Below, piece after piece: positions 41,903 through 50,253 of a stretch of 64,000 bases of DNA. A model generated the notes under the pieces. It saw only the letters and a program-made list of their open reading frames with translations, was not told the DNA's origin and searched no databases. Source of the stretch: Streptomyces sp. NBC_00448 (GTDB lineage: Bacteria > Actinomycetota > Actinomycetes > Streptomycetales > Streptomycetaceae); NCBI RefSeq assembly GCF_036014115.1, contig NZ_CP107913.1, positions 6,441,501-6,505,500 on the forward strand, written 5' to 3'. Numbering within the stretch: position 1 is the first letter of the stretch; each line of letters starts with the position of its first letter. The position numbers were made by a program, and so were the translations under genes.

Positions 41903-44900
41903 CTACAACTCGCCCTTGCGGCTGAGGTGCGTGAAGGCGAGCCAGCCCGGCAGCACCGGCAGCCAGAAGGTCAGCAGCCGGAAGAACAGCACCGCCGGGG
42001 TGGCCACCTCCTTCGGCAGCCCCGCCGCGATCAGGCCGCCGGTCAGCGCCAGTTCGACCGCGCCGACACCACCCGGTGTCGGCGCCGCGGACCCCAGCGC
42101 GTTGCCCGCGAGGTAGACCACCGCGATCGTCGCGTAGCTGAGGTTGCCGTCGAAGGCCCGTACGCAGCCGTCCAGGCACAGCACGAAGGTCACCGTGACC
42201 ATCAGGGTGCCGCCGATGCCGGTGAGCAGCTTCGCCGGGCGCTGGAGCACGTCCAGCATGCGCGGCACGACGCCCGCGAACAGCGCGCGCACCCGGGTCG
42301 AGACGAACTTCCGCAGCGCGGGCACCGCGGTGACCACCAGCACCAGCACACCCGCGGTCAGCAGCCCCGCCATGACGGTCCTGGACGGCGACAGCGACGG
42401 CGTCTTCTCGGTGCCGGTGATGAAGCCGAACGCCATCAGCAGCACGATGTGCGAACCGAGCCCGACGAGCTGCGAGGCGCCCACACTGGCCACCGCGAGC
42501 CCGGGCCGTACCCCCGCCTTCTGCAGATAGCGGGTGTTCAGCGCCACCCCGCCCACCGCGGCCGGCGCCACCAGCTTCACGAACGACCCGGCGACCTGCG
42601 CCATCACCGTCCGCGGCCACGACAGCCGCTCCGGTACGAAACCGGACAGCGCGCCGGCCGCGGCGACGTAGCTCGCCGCGGAGCCGACCACGGCGACCAG
42701 CGCCCACTTCCAGTCCGCGTGCACGATGGCGTGGCCGATCGGCACCGACGAGAGCTGGGAGAGCAGGAAGTACGCGGCGAAGGCGCCCGCGATGACCGTG
42801 ATGAGGGTGCGCGGCTTGATCCGCTCCAGCCGCACCGGCTCGACGGGCGCCTGCGGGCGGATCAGCAGCACCTGCTGCCTGATCCGCGACAGCAGGTCCT
42901 CCTCGCGGATCTCCTCCAGCGCGTCCTCCATGGCGCGCTTCTCCGCCTTGGTCTCTGCCTTCCGCTCCGCCTTCGACGGCGTCTTGGCCGCCGAGCCGTC
43001 CGGCTCGGCGGCCACCGTGGCGGTGCTCGGCGCCGGCTCGCGGGCGGGGTGCGCCCTGCCGCGCTCCCTGGCCTCCTTGTCCGCGGCCAGCGCGGCGAGC
43101 ACCGCTTCGCGCTCCCGCACCGCGCGGGCCCGGTTGAGCATCTTCAGCTCGCCGCGGGTGGAACGGCTCAGCGCGATCGGCTGCAGCAGCGGCAGCGACG
43201 CGGCGACCGCGTCCGGACCGAGCACCGACAGCGCCGCGCCCACCGCCCGCGCCGGGCCGACCCGCAGCGCCATGGTGGTCAGCAACTGCGCGATGTCCAT
43301 CCGCAGCAGGATGTCGCCGGTGGCGATCTCGCCGCCGCGCAGGTCGGTGAGGAAGACCGTGCCGTTCCGGTCCACCAGCAGGGACTCGCCGACCAGCCGC
43401 CGGTGCGCGATCCGCCGCGACTGCAGGGCGCGCACCTGCGTCCACGCCTCGCGCATCAGGGCGTCGGTGATCTCGTCGTCGTCCAGCGCGTCCAGGCGGC
43501 GGCCGCCGATGTGCTCGTAGACGAGCATCACCGCGTCGGGGCCCAGCTCCGAGGTGGCGATCAGCTTCGGCGCGTTGGCGCCGGCCGCGATCGCCGCGTA
43601 GGCCAGCAGCGCCTCCTGCTCCAGCGCCTGCCGCAGGGACAGCAGGCTGCGGCGCTGGGTGATCCCGCCGACCAGCGACATCCGCCGCCAGGCCCGGTAG
43701 AAGAAGCCGTGCGCCTGCTGCTCGCGGTCCACCACGGTCACGTCCAGCGGCGGACCGTCCTCCAGGGTGACCAGGTAGGCGCGGCCGCGGTCGGAGTCCG
43801 CGCTCTCCGGGCCGGTCTCCACCACCCGGCGCGCGGTCAGTGGCGCGAACCCGACCCGGCGCAGGCCCGCGAGCAGGTTCTGGCCGGTGGGGCGGACGTT
43901 CGGCGAGCCGACCGCGTAGATCGTGCCGTTGGCGACGGCCCAGCCGATCAGCAGGGTCAGCGCGATGGAGAACGGCGTGGTGTAGCCGCCGGCCAGCACC
44001 GCGAACGCGTCCAGCAGCAGGACGAACCACAGCGCGACCCGCCAGCGCGGGCGTCTGGCCATGCCGGAGGCGGTGACGTAGGCGATCACCGGTGCGAGGT
44101 AGCCCTGCACCGGGTCGGTCATGCCCAGGCCGGTCGGCGCGCCGTGCGAGAGCGCCTCGCGGATCGAGCCGGGGGCGGCGTTGGTGACCCACAGGTCGGT
44201 GGCGAGCGCGGCGCCGTGCGCCAGTACGGCCGCGAGCACACCGTCCGCGATCCGCAGCCCGTCCCGTCTGACCAGCCGCTCCACGGCGAACGCCACCGGC
44301 ACGATGAGCACCGCCACGCTCGCGGTGGTGCCGGTGAACGAGGAGAAGAAGTCGGGCGCCCGCATGGCGCCCTTGGTGATGTCGGTCTCCAGGCCGTTGG
44401 TGGTGGCGTGCGCGAAGCCCGCGATGGCGAGCACCACCCCGATGCCCAGCAGGCCCATGAAGAAGCGCACCAGGTCGGCGGGGCGGTGCACCCGGGCGGC
44501 GAGCAGCGGCTCGTCCACGGACACGGCCTGCCGGGTGGCGCCGGCCGGTTCGAGCGGCGCGCCGTCGGCGGGCAGGTCGCCGCCGGACAGGTCCTCGGTG
44601 TCCGGTGAGGACCAAAACGGTTCTTCCGGTGCCCGGTGCGAGCCGTGCGGCTGGGGGGCGGGCGGCTGCGCGGGGTTGTGGGGGTCGGCGGGGCGGTCGG
44701 GGGCGCCGCGCGTGGACCCGGTGCCGCCCGGGTCGCCCGGGGCGCCTGCGCCCTCCGAGCTGCCCGACCCGTCCGTGCCGGAGTTGCCGGAGCCGTCCGA
44801 GCTGCCGTTGCCGTCCGAGCTGCCGGAGCCACCTGAGCCGCCGGAGCCACCTGAGCGACCTGAGCCGCCGGCCACCGCCTTCGCGCCCCGGTCGCTGTCC

Positions 44901-45022
44901 TCGCTCACCGCGACCTGCGGCTCAGGGGCGGACGGGGACAGCGCTCCAGGAGCGCCGGCGGCCTCCACGGCCTCGCCGGCGCCCTGCTTGTCCCCTGTTG
45001 TCTCTTCTTGGTCTCGTATCAC
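41903..45022 (-). CDS. large membrane protein with kinase-like and LPG-synthase/flippase-like domains
   Basis: 1039 aa. Residues 1-150 are Gly/Ser/Asp low complexity. About six helices follow (~165-370). Residues ~390-640 are a protein-kinase/aminoglycoside-phosphotransferase-like domain with IAHRRLVGESLLVDRNGTVFLTDL (catalytic-loop-like, near 537-560). From ~730, eight or so helices form a lysylphosphatidylglycerol-synthase TM (UPF0104) domain with VGGVALNTRYLQKAG and APTPGGVGAVELALTGGL. The flippase-like half may move lipids or isoprenoid-linked sugars. It is adjacent and divergent to the alkyltransferase-like gene. The combined architecture is known in actinobacteria without a defined role. 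Confidence 0.85.
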   Translation of the reverse strand: MIRDQEETTGDKQGAGEAVEAAGAPGALSPSAPEPQVAVSEDSDRGAKAVAGGSGRSGGSGGSGGSGSSDGNGSSDGSGNSGTDGSGSSEGAGAPGDPGGTGSTRGAPDRPADPHNPAQPPAPQPHGSHRAPEEPFWSSPDTEDLSGGDLPADGAPLEPAGATRQAVSVDEPLLAARVHRPADLVRFFMGLLGIGVVLAIAGFAHATTNGLETDITKGAMRAPDFFSSFTGTTASVAVLIVPVAFAVERLVRRDGLRIADGVLAAVLAHGAALATDLWVTNAAPGSIREALSHGAPTGLGMTDPVQGYLAPVIAYVTASGMARRPRWRVALWFVLLLDAFAVLAGGYTTPFSIALTLLIGWAVANGTIYAVGSPNVRPTGQNLLAGLRRVGFAPLTARRVVETGPESADSDRGRAYLVTLEDGPPLDVTVVDREQQAHGFFYRAWRRMSLVGGITQRRSLLSLRQALEQEALLAYAAIAAGANAPKLIATSELGPDAVMLVYEHIGGRRLDALDDDEITDALMREAWTQVRALQSRRIAHRRLVGESLLVDRNGTVFLTDLRGGEIATGDILLRMDIAQLLTTMALRVGPARAVGAALSVLGPDAVAASLPLLQPIALSRSTRGELKMLNRARAVREREAVLAALAADKEARERGRAHPAREPAPSTATVAAEPDGSAAKTPSKAERKAETKAEKRAMEDALEEIREEDLLSRIRQQVLLIRPQAPVEPVRLERIKPRTLITVIAGAFAAYFLLSQLSSVPIGHAIVHADWKWALVAVVGSAASYVAAAGALSGFVPERLSWPRTVMAQVAGSFVKLVAPAAVGGVALNTRYLQKAGVRPGLAVASVGASQLVGLGSHIVLLMAFGFITGTEKTPSLSPSRTVMAGLLTAGVLVLVVTAVPALRKFVSTRVRALFAGVVPRMLDVLQRPAKLLTGIGGTLMVTVTFVLCLDGCVRAFDGNLSYATIAVVYLAGNALGSAAPTPGGVGAVELALTGGLIAAGLPKEVATPAVLFFRLLTFWLPVLPGWLAFTHLSRKGEL

Positions 45023-45111
45023 CAGTCACCGCCCGGACGATGGTGGCATGCGCTGTGCGCGTACGGAGCCGTAGCCCCCCGGTGTCGGCGGTGTGCGGCA
45101 GGATTGGCCGG

Positions 45112-45558
45112 GTGAGCGAGGAGAGCGGTGCGACCGGGGCGGGCGAGCTGGGCCCGTACGCGGAGAAGGTGCTGGACGCGGTGGACCTGATTCCGCCGGG
45201 CCGGGTCATGACGTACGGCGACGTGGCGGAGTGGCTGGGGGAGGGCGGTCCGCGTCAGGTCGGCCGGGTGATGGCGGAGTACGGGGCGGTGGTGCCGTGG
45301 TGGCGGGTGGTGCGCTCCGACGGGGTGCTGCTCGCCGGGCACGAGCAGCGCGCCCTGGCCGCGTACCGCGCGGAGGGCACCCCGCTGCGGACGGTCGGCC
45401 CCGCCGCCCAGGGGCACATACCGCGCCTGGACATGCGCGCGGCCCGCTGGGACGGGCTCTCGCCGGACGGCACGCACACGCCGGACGGCCCCGGGCGGGC
45501 GCCCGGCGCCGGCGCCGAGGGCGCGCCCGGGTCTGCGGGTGGCGCGAGCGGCGGATGA
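45112..45558 (+). CDS. alkyltransferase-like (ATL) MGMT-family protein without catalytic Cys
   Basis: 148 aa from a GTG. The DNA-binding HTH and active-site region of O6-alkylguanine methyltransferases is present (LIPPGRVMTYGDVAEWLGEGGPRQVGRVMA). The usual PCHR motif is PWWR (AVVPWWRVVRSDG). Loss of the acceptor Cys to Trp is the hallmark of ATL proteins, which bind alkylated guanine and hand it to nucleotide excision repair. The tail is Gly/Ala-rich. It sits just upstream of the adnA-like gene, as in mycobacteria (Rv3204). Confidence 0.9.
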   Translation: MSEESGATGAGELGPYAEKVLDAVDLIPPGRVMTYGDVAEWLGEGGPRQVGRVMAEYGAVVPWWRVVRSDGVLLAGHEQRALAAYRAEGTPLRTVGPAAQGHIPRLDMRAARWDGLSPDGTHTPDGPGRAPGAGAEGAPGSAGGASGG

Positions 45559-45571
45559 CGGCCGGAGGGTC

Positions 45572-48500
45572 ATGTCATCCAGCTTCCGCCATGCGGAGGC
45601 AACGCATGCCGCGACCAGCCCGTACGGAGTACATTGCCTGACCACCACGAAACCGGCGAACCACGTGAACCCCTCTTCCCCACTTCCTCGCGTTTCCCCT
45701 GGCGGCGCCCCCGCGGCGCCCGGCCGGGAGGACCGGACCGGCGACGCCCGTGCGACCCGCCCGGGCGTCGGAGGCTACCGGCTGGTGCGCGCGCCGGCGG
45801 TGTCCGCCGCGCCTCCAGTGCTGGACGCATCCCAGCGCGCTGTGGTTGAGCACGGGCAGGGACCTCTCCTGGTGCTCGCCGGCCCCGGCACGGGGAAGAC
45901 CACCACGCTGGTGGAGGCCGTGCTGGCCCGGGTGCGGGCCGGCACCCCCGCCGACCGGGTGCTCGTCCTGACCTACGGCCGCGCCGCCGCCGTCGAGTTG
46001 CGCGACCGGATGGCCGCCCGCGCGCAGGCCGTGACCGGCAGCGCGAGCGCCGCGCCGCAGGCCACCACCTTCCACTCGTTCTGCTACGGGCTGCTGCGCG
46101 CCCACCAGGACCCGGACCTGTTCGCCGAGCCGGTGCGGCTGATGTCCGGGCCCGAGCAGGACCTGATGGTCCGCGAACTGCTCGCCGGACAGGCCCGGCT
46201 CGCCCGCGAGGGCCGCGCCAAGGTGAGCTGGCCCGACGACCTGCGGGCGGCGCTCACCACTCGCGGCTTCGCCGACGAGGTGCGCGCGGTGCTCGCCCGC
46301 ACCCGCGAACTCGGCCTCGCCCCCCGCGCGCTCGCCGACTTCGCTCGCCGGATCGGCCGGCCCGACTGGCTCGCCGCGGCCGCCTTCCTCCAGGAGTACC
46401 TGGACGTCGCCGACCTCCAGGGCGTCATCGACTACACCGAACTCGTACACCGCGCGGTCCGGCTGGTCCGGCGGCCCGAGGTGCACACCGAACTCGCCGG
46501 GCGCTACGACGCGGTCTTCGTCGACGAGTACCAGGACACCGACGCCGCACAGGTCCGGCTGCTGCACGCGATCGCCGGGCAGGGCCGTACCCTCGTCGCC
46601 TTCGGCGACCCCGACCAGTCGATCTACGCGTTCCGGGGTGCCGACGTGAACGGCATCCTCGACTTCCCCGCCGCCTTCCCCGACCGGGCCGGCCGCCCCG
46701 CCCCGGTGCGCGTGCTCACCGGCAACCGCCGGGCCGGCGCCGCGCTGCTCGCCGCCACCGGGCGGCTGGCCGGCCGGATGGCGCTGCCCCGCCTGCCCGC
46801 CGCAGCGGCCCGCGCCCACCGCGCGCCCGCCGCCCACCGCCCCGGCGGCGCCCTCGCGGTGCGCACCCACCCGACGCCCGGCGCCGAACTCGACGCCATC
46901 GCCGACGCCCTGCGCCGCGCCCACCTCGAAGACGGCATCCCGTGGTCGGACATGGCGGTCCTCACCCGCACCACCTCCGCGCTGCCCACGCTGCGCCGCG
47001 CGCTCGCCTCCGCCGGTGTCCCGATCGACCTCGCCCCGTCCGCGACCCCGCTGCACGCCGACCCGGCCGTCGCGCCGCTGCTGCTGGCGCTGCGGGTGGC
47101 GGCGGAAGCGGCGGCGCCCGCGGCGGCGCGCGGGGACATGGCCGGGACCGAGGCCGTGGGGGAGGCCGTGGAGGAGGGCGAGGTCGCGGAGGAGGCCGGG
47201 ACCGGGGACGCGGACGGGCACGAGGCCGTAGCCGTATCCGTGTCGGCGGACCGGAGCGGGGACGGGAGTGGGGACGACGGCCCGGAGGGGGACGCTCTCG
47301 GGCTCTCCGTCGAGGACGCCCTGACCCTGCTCACGTCGCCGCTGGGCGGCATGGACTCGGCGGACCTGCGGAAGCTGGGGCGCGCGCTGCGCGAGGAGGA
47401 GCGGGCGGCGGGCGTGGCGGTGCCGCGTCCCTCGGACCTGCTGATCGCGGAGGCGGTCGCGCGGCCGGAGCGGCTGGCGACGCACGACGCCTCGTACGCG
47501 CGGGGCGCCCGGCGGATCGGGGCGCAACTGGCCGCGGCGCGCGCGGGGCTCGCGGCGGGCGGCACCGTCGAGGACGCGCTGTGGGCGCTGTGGAACGGCT
47601 CGCCGTGGCCGGGCCGGCTGGAGCGGGCGGCGCTGCGCGGCGGTCCGGCCGGACGGAACGCCGACCGCGACCTGGACGCGGTGTGCGCGCTGTTCGAGAC
47701 GGTGGCCCGGGCGGAGGAGCGCACGGGGGGCCGCGGCGCGCTGAACCTGATCGACGAGCTGTCGTCGTTCGACATCGTGGCCGACACGCTCGGCGGTCGC
47801 GCGGTCCGGCCCGAGGCCGTACGCCTGATGACCGCGCACCGCGCGAAGGGCCTGGAGTGGCCGCTCGTGGTGGTGGCGGGCGTGCAGGAGGGCGTGTGGC
47901 CGGACCTGCGCCGCCGCGGCTCGCTGCTGGAGGCGGACCGGATCGGTGGTGACGGCCTCGCGCCGCCGCTCACCCCGGGCGCGCTGCTGGCCGAGGAGCG
48001 CCGGCTGTTCTACGTCGCGGTGACCCGCGCGCGGGACCGGCTGCTGGTGACGGCGGTGAAGTCCGCGGCGGACGACGGCGACCAGCCCTCCCGGTTCCTC
48101 GCCGAACTCGGCGTGGAGCCGGTGCACGTGGGCCACCGGCCGCGCCGCCCGCTCGCGGTGGCCGCGCTCGTCGCGGAGTTGCGCGCGACCACCGTGGACC
48201 CGACCGTGTCTCCCGAACTGCGTGACGCCGCCGCCCGCCGGCTGGCCCGGATGGCCTCGCTCACCGACGACGGCCACGCGCTGGTGCCCGCCGCGGACCC
48301 CGAGCGCTGGTGGGGGGTGTACGAGCCGACCCGGTCGGCCGTGCCGGTCCGCGACCGGGACCAGCCGGTCGTGCTGTCCGGCAGCGCGCTCGACCAGCTC
48401 GCCAACACCTGCGCGCTGCAGTGGTTCCTGGGGCGCGAGGTCAAGGCCGAGCCGCCGTCGACGGCCGCGCAGGGCTTCGGGAACGTGGTGCACGTCCTGG

Positions 48501-49165
48501 CCGACGAGGTCGCCTCCGGCCGTGCCCCCGCCGACCTCGACGTGCTGATGGCGCGGCTGGACTCCGTATGGGACGCGCTCGCGTTCGACGCGCCCTGGAA
48601 GTCCCGGCAGGAGCGGGAGAACGCCCGCGCCGCGCTGGAGCGCTTCCTGCGCTGGCACGTCATGGAACGGGGCCGCGAGGCGGTCGCCGGGGAGCACGCG
48701 TTCGACGTGACGCTGGAGGCGGGCGACGCGCAGGTGCGCATCCGCGGCAGCATGGACCGGGTGGAGACGGACGCCGAAGGGCAGGCGTACGTCGTGGACT
48801 TCAAGACCGGGCGGGCCAAGCCCACCGCGAAGGAGGTCGCCCGGCACCCCCAACTCGCGGTCTACCAGCTCGCCGTCCGCGAGGGAGCCGTCGACCCGCT
48901 CTTCGGCGGGGCCCGTCCGCACCCCGGCGGCGCCGAACTCGTGCAGCTCCGGCTCGGCGCCACCCGCAAGGAGGGCGGCGACGCGCTCCCGGCGGTGCAG
49001 CGGCAGGAGCCCATCGAGGGGGAGTGGGCCCAGGACCTCCTCGCCGAGGCGGCCGGGCGGGTGCTGGACGAGCGCTTCACACCCGCGGCCGGCCAGCACT
49101 GCGCGCACTGCGCCTTCCGCTCGGCCTGCACCGCCCGGCCGGAGGGCCGGCACGTCGTGGAGTGA
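45572..49165 (+). CDS. adnA: AdnA-like UvrD-family helicase with RecB-like Fe-S nuclease domain
   Basis: 1197 aa from ATG 45572 (GGAGG 4 nt upstream); a GTG at 45664 is a possible later start. Walker A GPGTGKTT (~106), DEYQDTD (~317), QSIYAFRGAD and VAVTRARDRLLVT make up the superfamily 1A motor. The C-terminus has a PD-(D/E)XK nuclease with VVDFKTGRAKP (~1075) and four Cys for a 4Fe-4S cluster: CALQWF near 947, then CAHCAFRSAC near 1175. Residues ~515-585 are an acidic Ala/Glu-rich insert. With the protein at 50254 it should form an AdnAB-type double-strand-break resection machine. Confidence 0.88.
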   Translation: MSSSFRHAEATHAATSPYGVHCLTTTKPANHVNPSSPLPRVSPGGAPAAPGREDRTGDARATRPGVGGYRLVRAPAVSAAPPVLDASQRAVVEHGQGPLLVLAGPGTGKTTTLVEAVLARVRAGTPADRVLVLTYGRAAAVELRDRMAARAQAVTGSASAAPQATTFHSFCYGLLRAHQDPDLFAEPVRLMSGPEQDLMVRELLAGQARLAREGRAKVSWPDDLRAALTTRGFADEVRAVLARTRELGLAPRALADFARRIGRPDWLAAAAFLQEYLDVADLQGVIDYTELVHRAVRLVRRPEVHTELAGRYDAVFVDEYQDTDAAQVRLLHAIAGQGRTLVAFGDPDQSIYAFRGADVNGILDFPAAFPDRAGRPAPVRVLTGNRRAGAALLAATGRLAGRMALPRLPAAAARAHRAPAAHRPGGALAVRTHPTPGAELDAIADALRRAHLEDGIPWSDMAVLTRTTSALPTLRRALASAGVPIDLAPSATPLHADPAVAPLLLALRVAAEAAAPAAARGDMAGTEAVGEAVEEGEVAEEAGTGDADGHEAVAVSVSADRSGDGSGDDGPEGDALGLSVEDALTLLTSPLGGMDSADLRKLGRALREEERAAGVAVPRPSDLLIAEAVARPERLATHDASYARGARRIGAQLAAARAGLAAGGTVEDALWALWNGSPWPGRLERAALRGGPAGRNADRDLDAVCALFETVARAEERTGGRGALNLIDELSSFDIVADTLGGRAVRPEAVRLMTAHRAKGLEWPLVVVAGVQEGVWPDLRRRGSLLEADRIGGDGLAPPLTPGALLAEERRLFYVAVTRARDRLLVTAVKSAADDGDQPSRFLAELGVEPVHVGHRPRRPLAVAALVAELRATTVDPTVSPELRDAAARRLARMASLTDDGHALVPAADPERWWGVYEPTRSAVPVRDRDQPVVLSGSALDQLANTCALQWFLGREVKAEPPSTAAQGFGNVVHVLADEVASGRAPADLDVLMARLDSVWDALAFDAPWKSRQERENARAALERFLRWHVMERGREAVAGEHAFDVTLEAGDAQVRIRGSMDRVETDAEGQAYVVDFKTGRAKPTAKEVARHPQLAVYQLAVREGAVDPLFGGARPHPGGAELVQLRLGATRKEGGDALPAVQRQEPIEGEWAQDLLAEAAGRVLDERFTPAAGQHCAHCAFRSACTARPEGRHVVE

Positions 49166-49273
49166 GCGCGAGGGAGGAGCGAGCGCGGGGTAGAAGCGGG
49201 CGCTGGGGGCGGAACACACGCCGGGAAGAAGCGCACGCCGGGGTCGGAGCGCACCCGGGGTGGGTGTGACGGC

Positions 49274-49290
49274 CTGTGGATAACCCACAG
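49274..49290. promoter_or_regulatory. DnaA-box-like TGTGGATAA inside an inverted repeat
   Basis: TGTGGATAA (49275-49283) is the exact complement of the consensus DnaA box TTATCCACA. It lies inside CTGTGG-N5-CCACAG (49274-49290), between the adnA-like gene and the lipoprotein gene. A -10-like TATGGT occurs at 49312-49317. A second match lies at 60920. Confidence 0.4.
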
Positions 49291-49394
49291 CACGCTGTCG
49301 CAGCCGGACGCTATGGTCTGTGTACAGAGCAAGGGGATTCCGGGTGCCCGCCGCCACCAGCGCGGGCCCCTGGGGGGATGCAAGGGGGGCGGCC

Positions 49395-50180
49395 ATGGCG
49401 GCCAGACGTACTTTCTGCGCGGCGGTGCTCGGCACCGCGGTGGCCGTGGCGGTGCTGACCGGCTGCGGCGGGGACACGGACGCGGGCGGCGCGCCGATCG
49501 TCGTACCGGCGGCCACCACCGCCGAGACCGGGGCGTTCGCGGGGGAGAGCGCCGACCAGATCTTCTCGAAGGCCGAGGAGGCGATGGACTCCGTGACGGC
49601 CGTGACCGTCGACGTCGTCCTCTCCGACGACGAGGGTGACGCGCACATCACCGCCGCGCTCACCGCCTCCGGAAAGTGCGCGGCCTCCCTCGAGAACGAC
49701 GGGGAGGACCCGGTCCAGGTCATCGGCATCCACGACGCGTACTACCTGAAGGCCGACGCCTCCTACTGGGAGGACCAGGACGACAGTCACGGCGACGTAC
49801 TGGCCCGGGCCTTCGCCGGGAAGTGGGTCAGGCTGCCCGCGCAGGAGCAGGAGGCGGACGACCTCGACCAGTTCTGCAAGCTGGACTCCCTGCTCGCCTC
49901 GGTCGAGGAGGGCGACGAGGTGACCGGCAAGGACGCCCCGGCCAGCCGCTACGGCCGGGCCGTGGTCCCGCTCCACGAGCGCGACGACGACGGCACCACC
50001 AACACGGTGTACGTCGCCGCCGACGGCACGCCGTACATCCTCGGCCTGGTCAGCACCGACGGCGGAGGGGGCCTCCGCTTCAGCGACTTCGGCAAGGCAC
50101 CGCGGATATCCGCGCCGCCGGCCAAGGACACCGTCGACCTCTCCTCGGTGGGCAGCGACGCTCCGCACCTGTCGGTCTGA
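49395..50180 (+). CDS. LppX/LprG-like lipoprotein between the two adn-like genes
   Basis: 261 aa. The ATG follows AGGGGGGCGG. Lipobox LTGC in FCAAVLGTAVAVAVLTGC. The mature region has the segments AYYLKADASYWED, AGKWVRLPAQEQ, TVYVAADGTPYILGLV and LRFSDFGKAP, parallel to the lipoprotein at 3021-3743. It should sit on the outer membrane face. It interrupts what is a directly adjacent gene pair in mycobacteria. It has its own likely promoter region at 49166-49394, so it need not be co-regulated. Confidence 0.82.
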   Translation: MAARRTFCAAVLGTAVAVAVLTGCGGDTDAGGAPIVVPAATTAETGAFAGESADQIFSKAEEAMDSVTAVTVDVVLSDDEGDAHITAALTASGKCAASLENDGEDPVQVIGIHDAYYLKADASYWEDQDDSHGDVLARAFAGKWVRLPAQEQEADDLDQFCKLDSLLASVEEGDEVTGKDAPASRYGRAVVPLHERDDDGTTNTVYVAADGTPYILGLVSTDGGGGLRFSDFGKAPRISAPPAKDTVDLSSVGSDAPHLSV

Positions 50181-50253
50181 CTCGGTCTGACCTGCCCCCG
50201 AACGGGCGGGCCGGCCGGTGAAGCGTGTCGGCCCGGCCGGATAGCCTCGCTGG

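Noticed and set aside
45575..49729. 1384-codon frame antisense to the adnA-like gene
   Set aside because: Antisense shadow with Arg/Gly/Ala/His-rich nonsense composition; the plus strand carries all helicase motifs.
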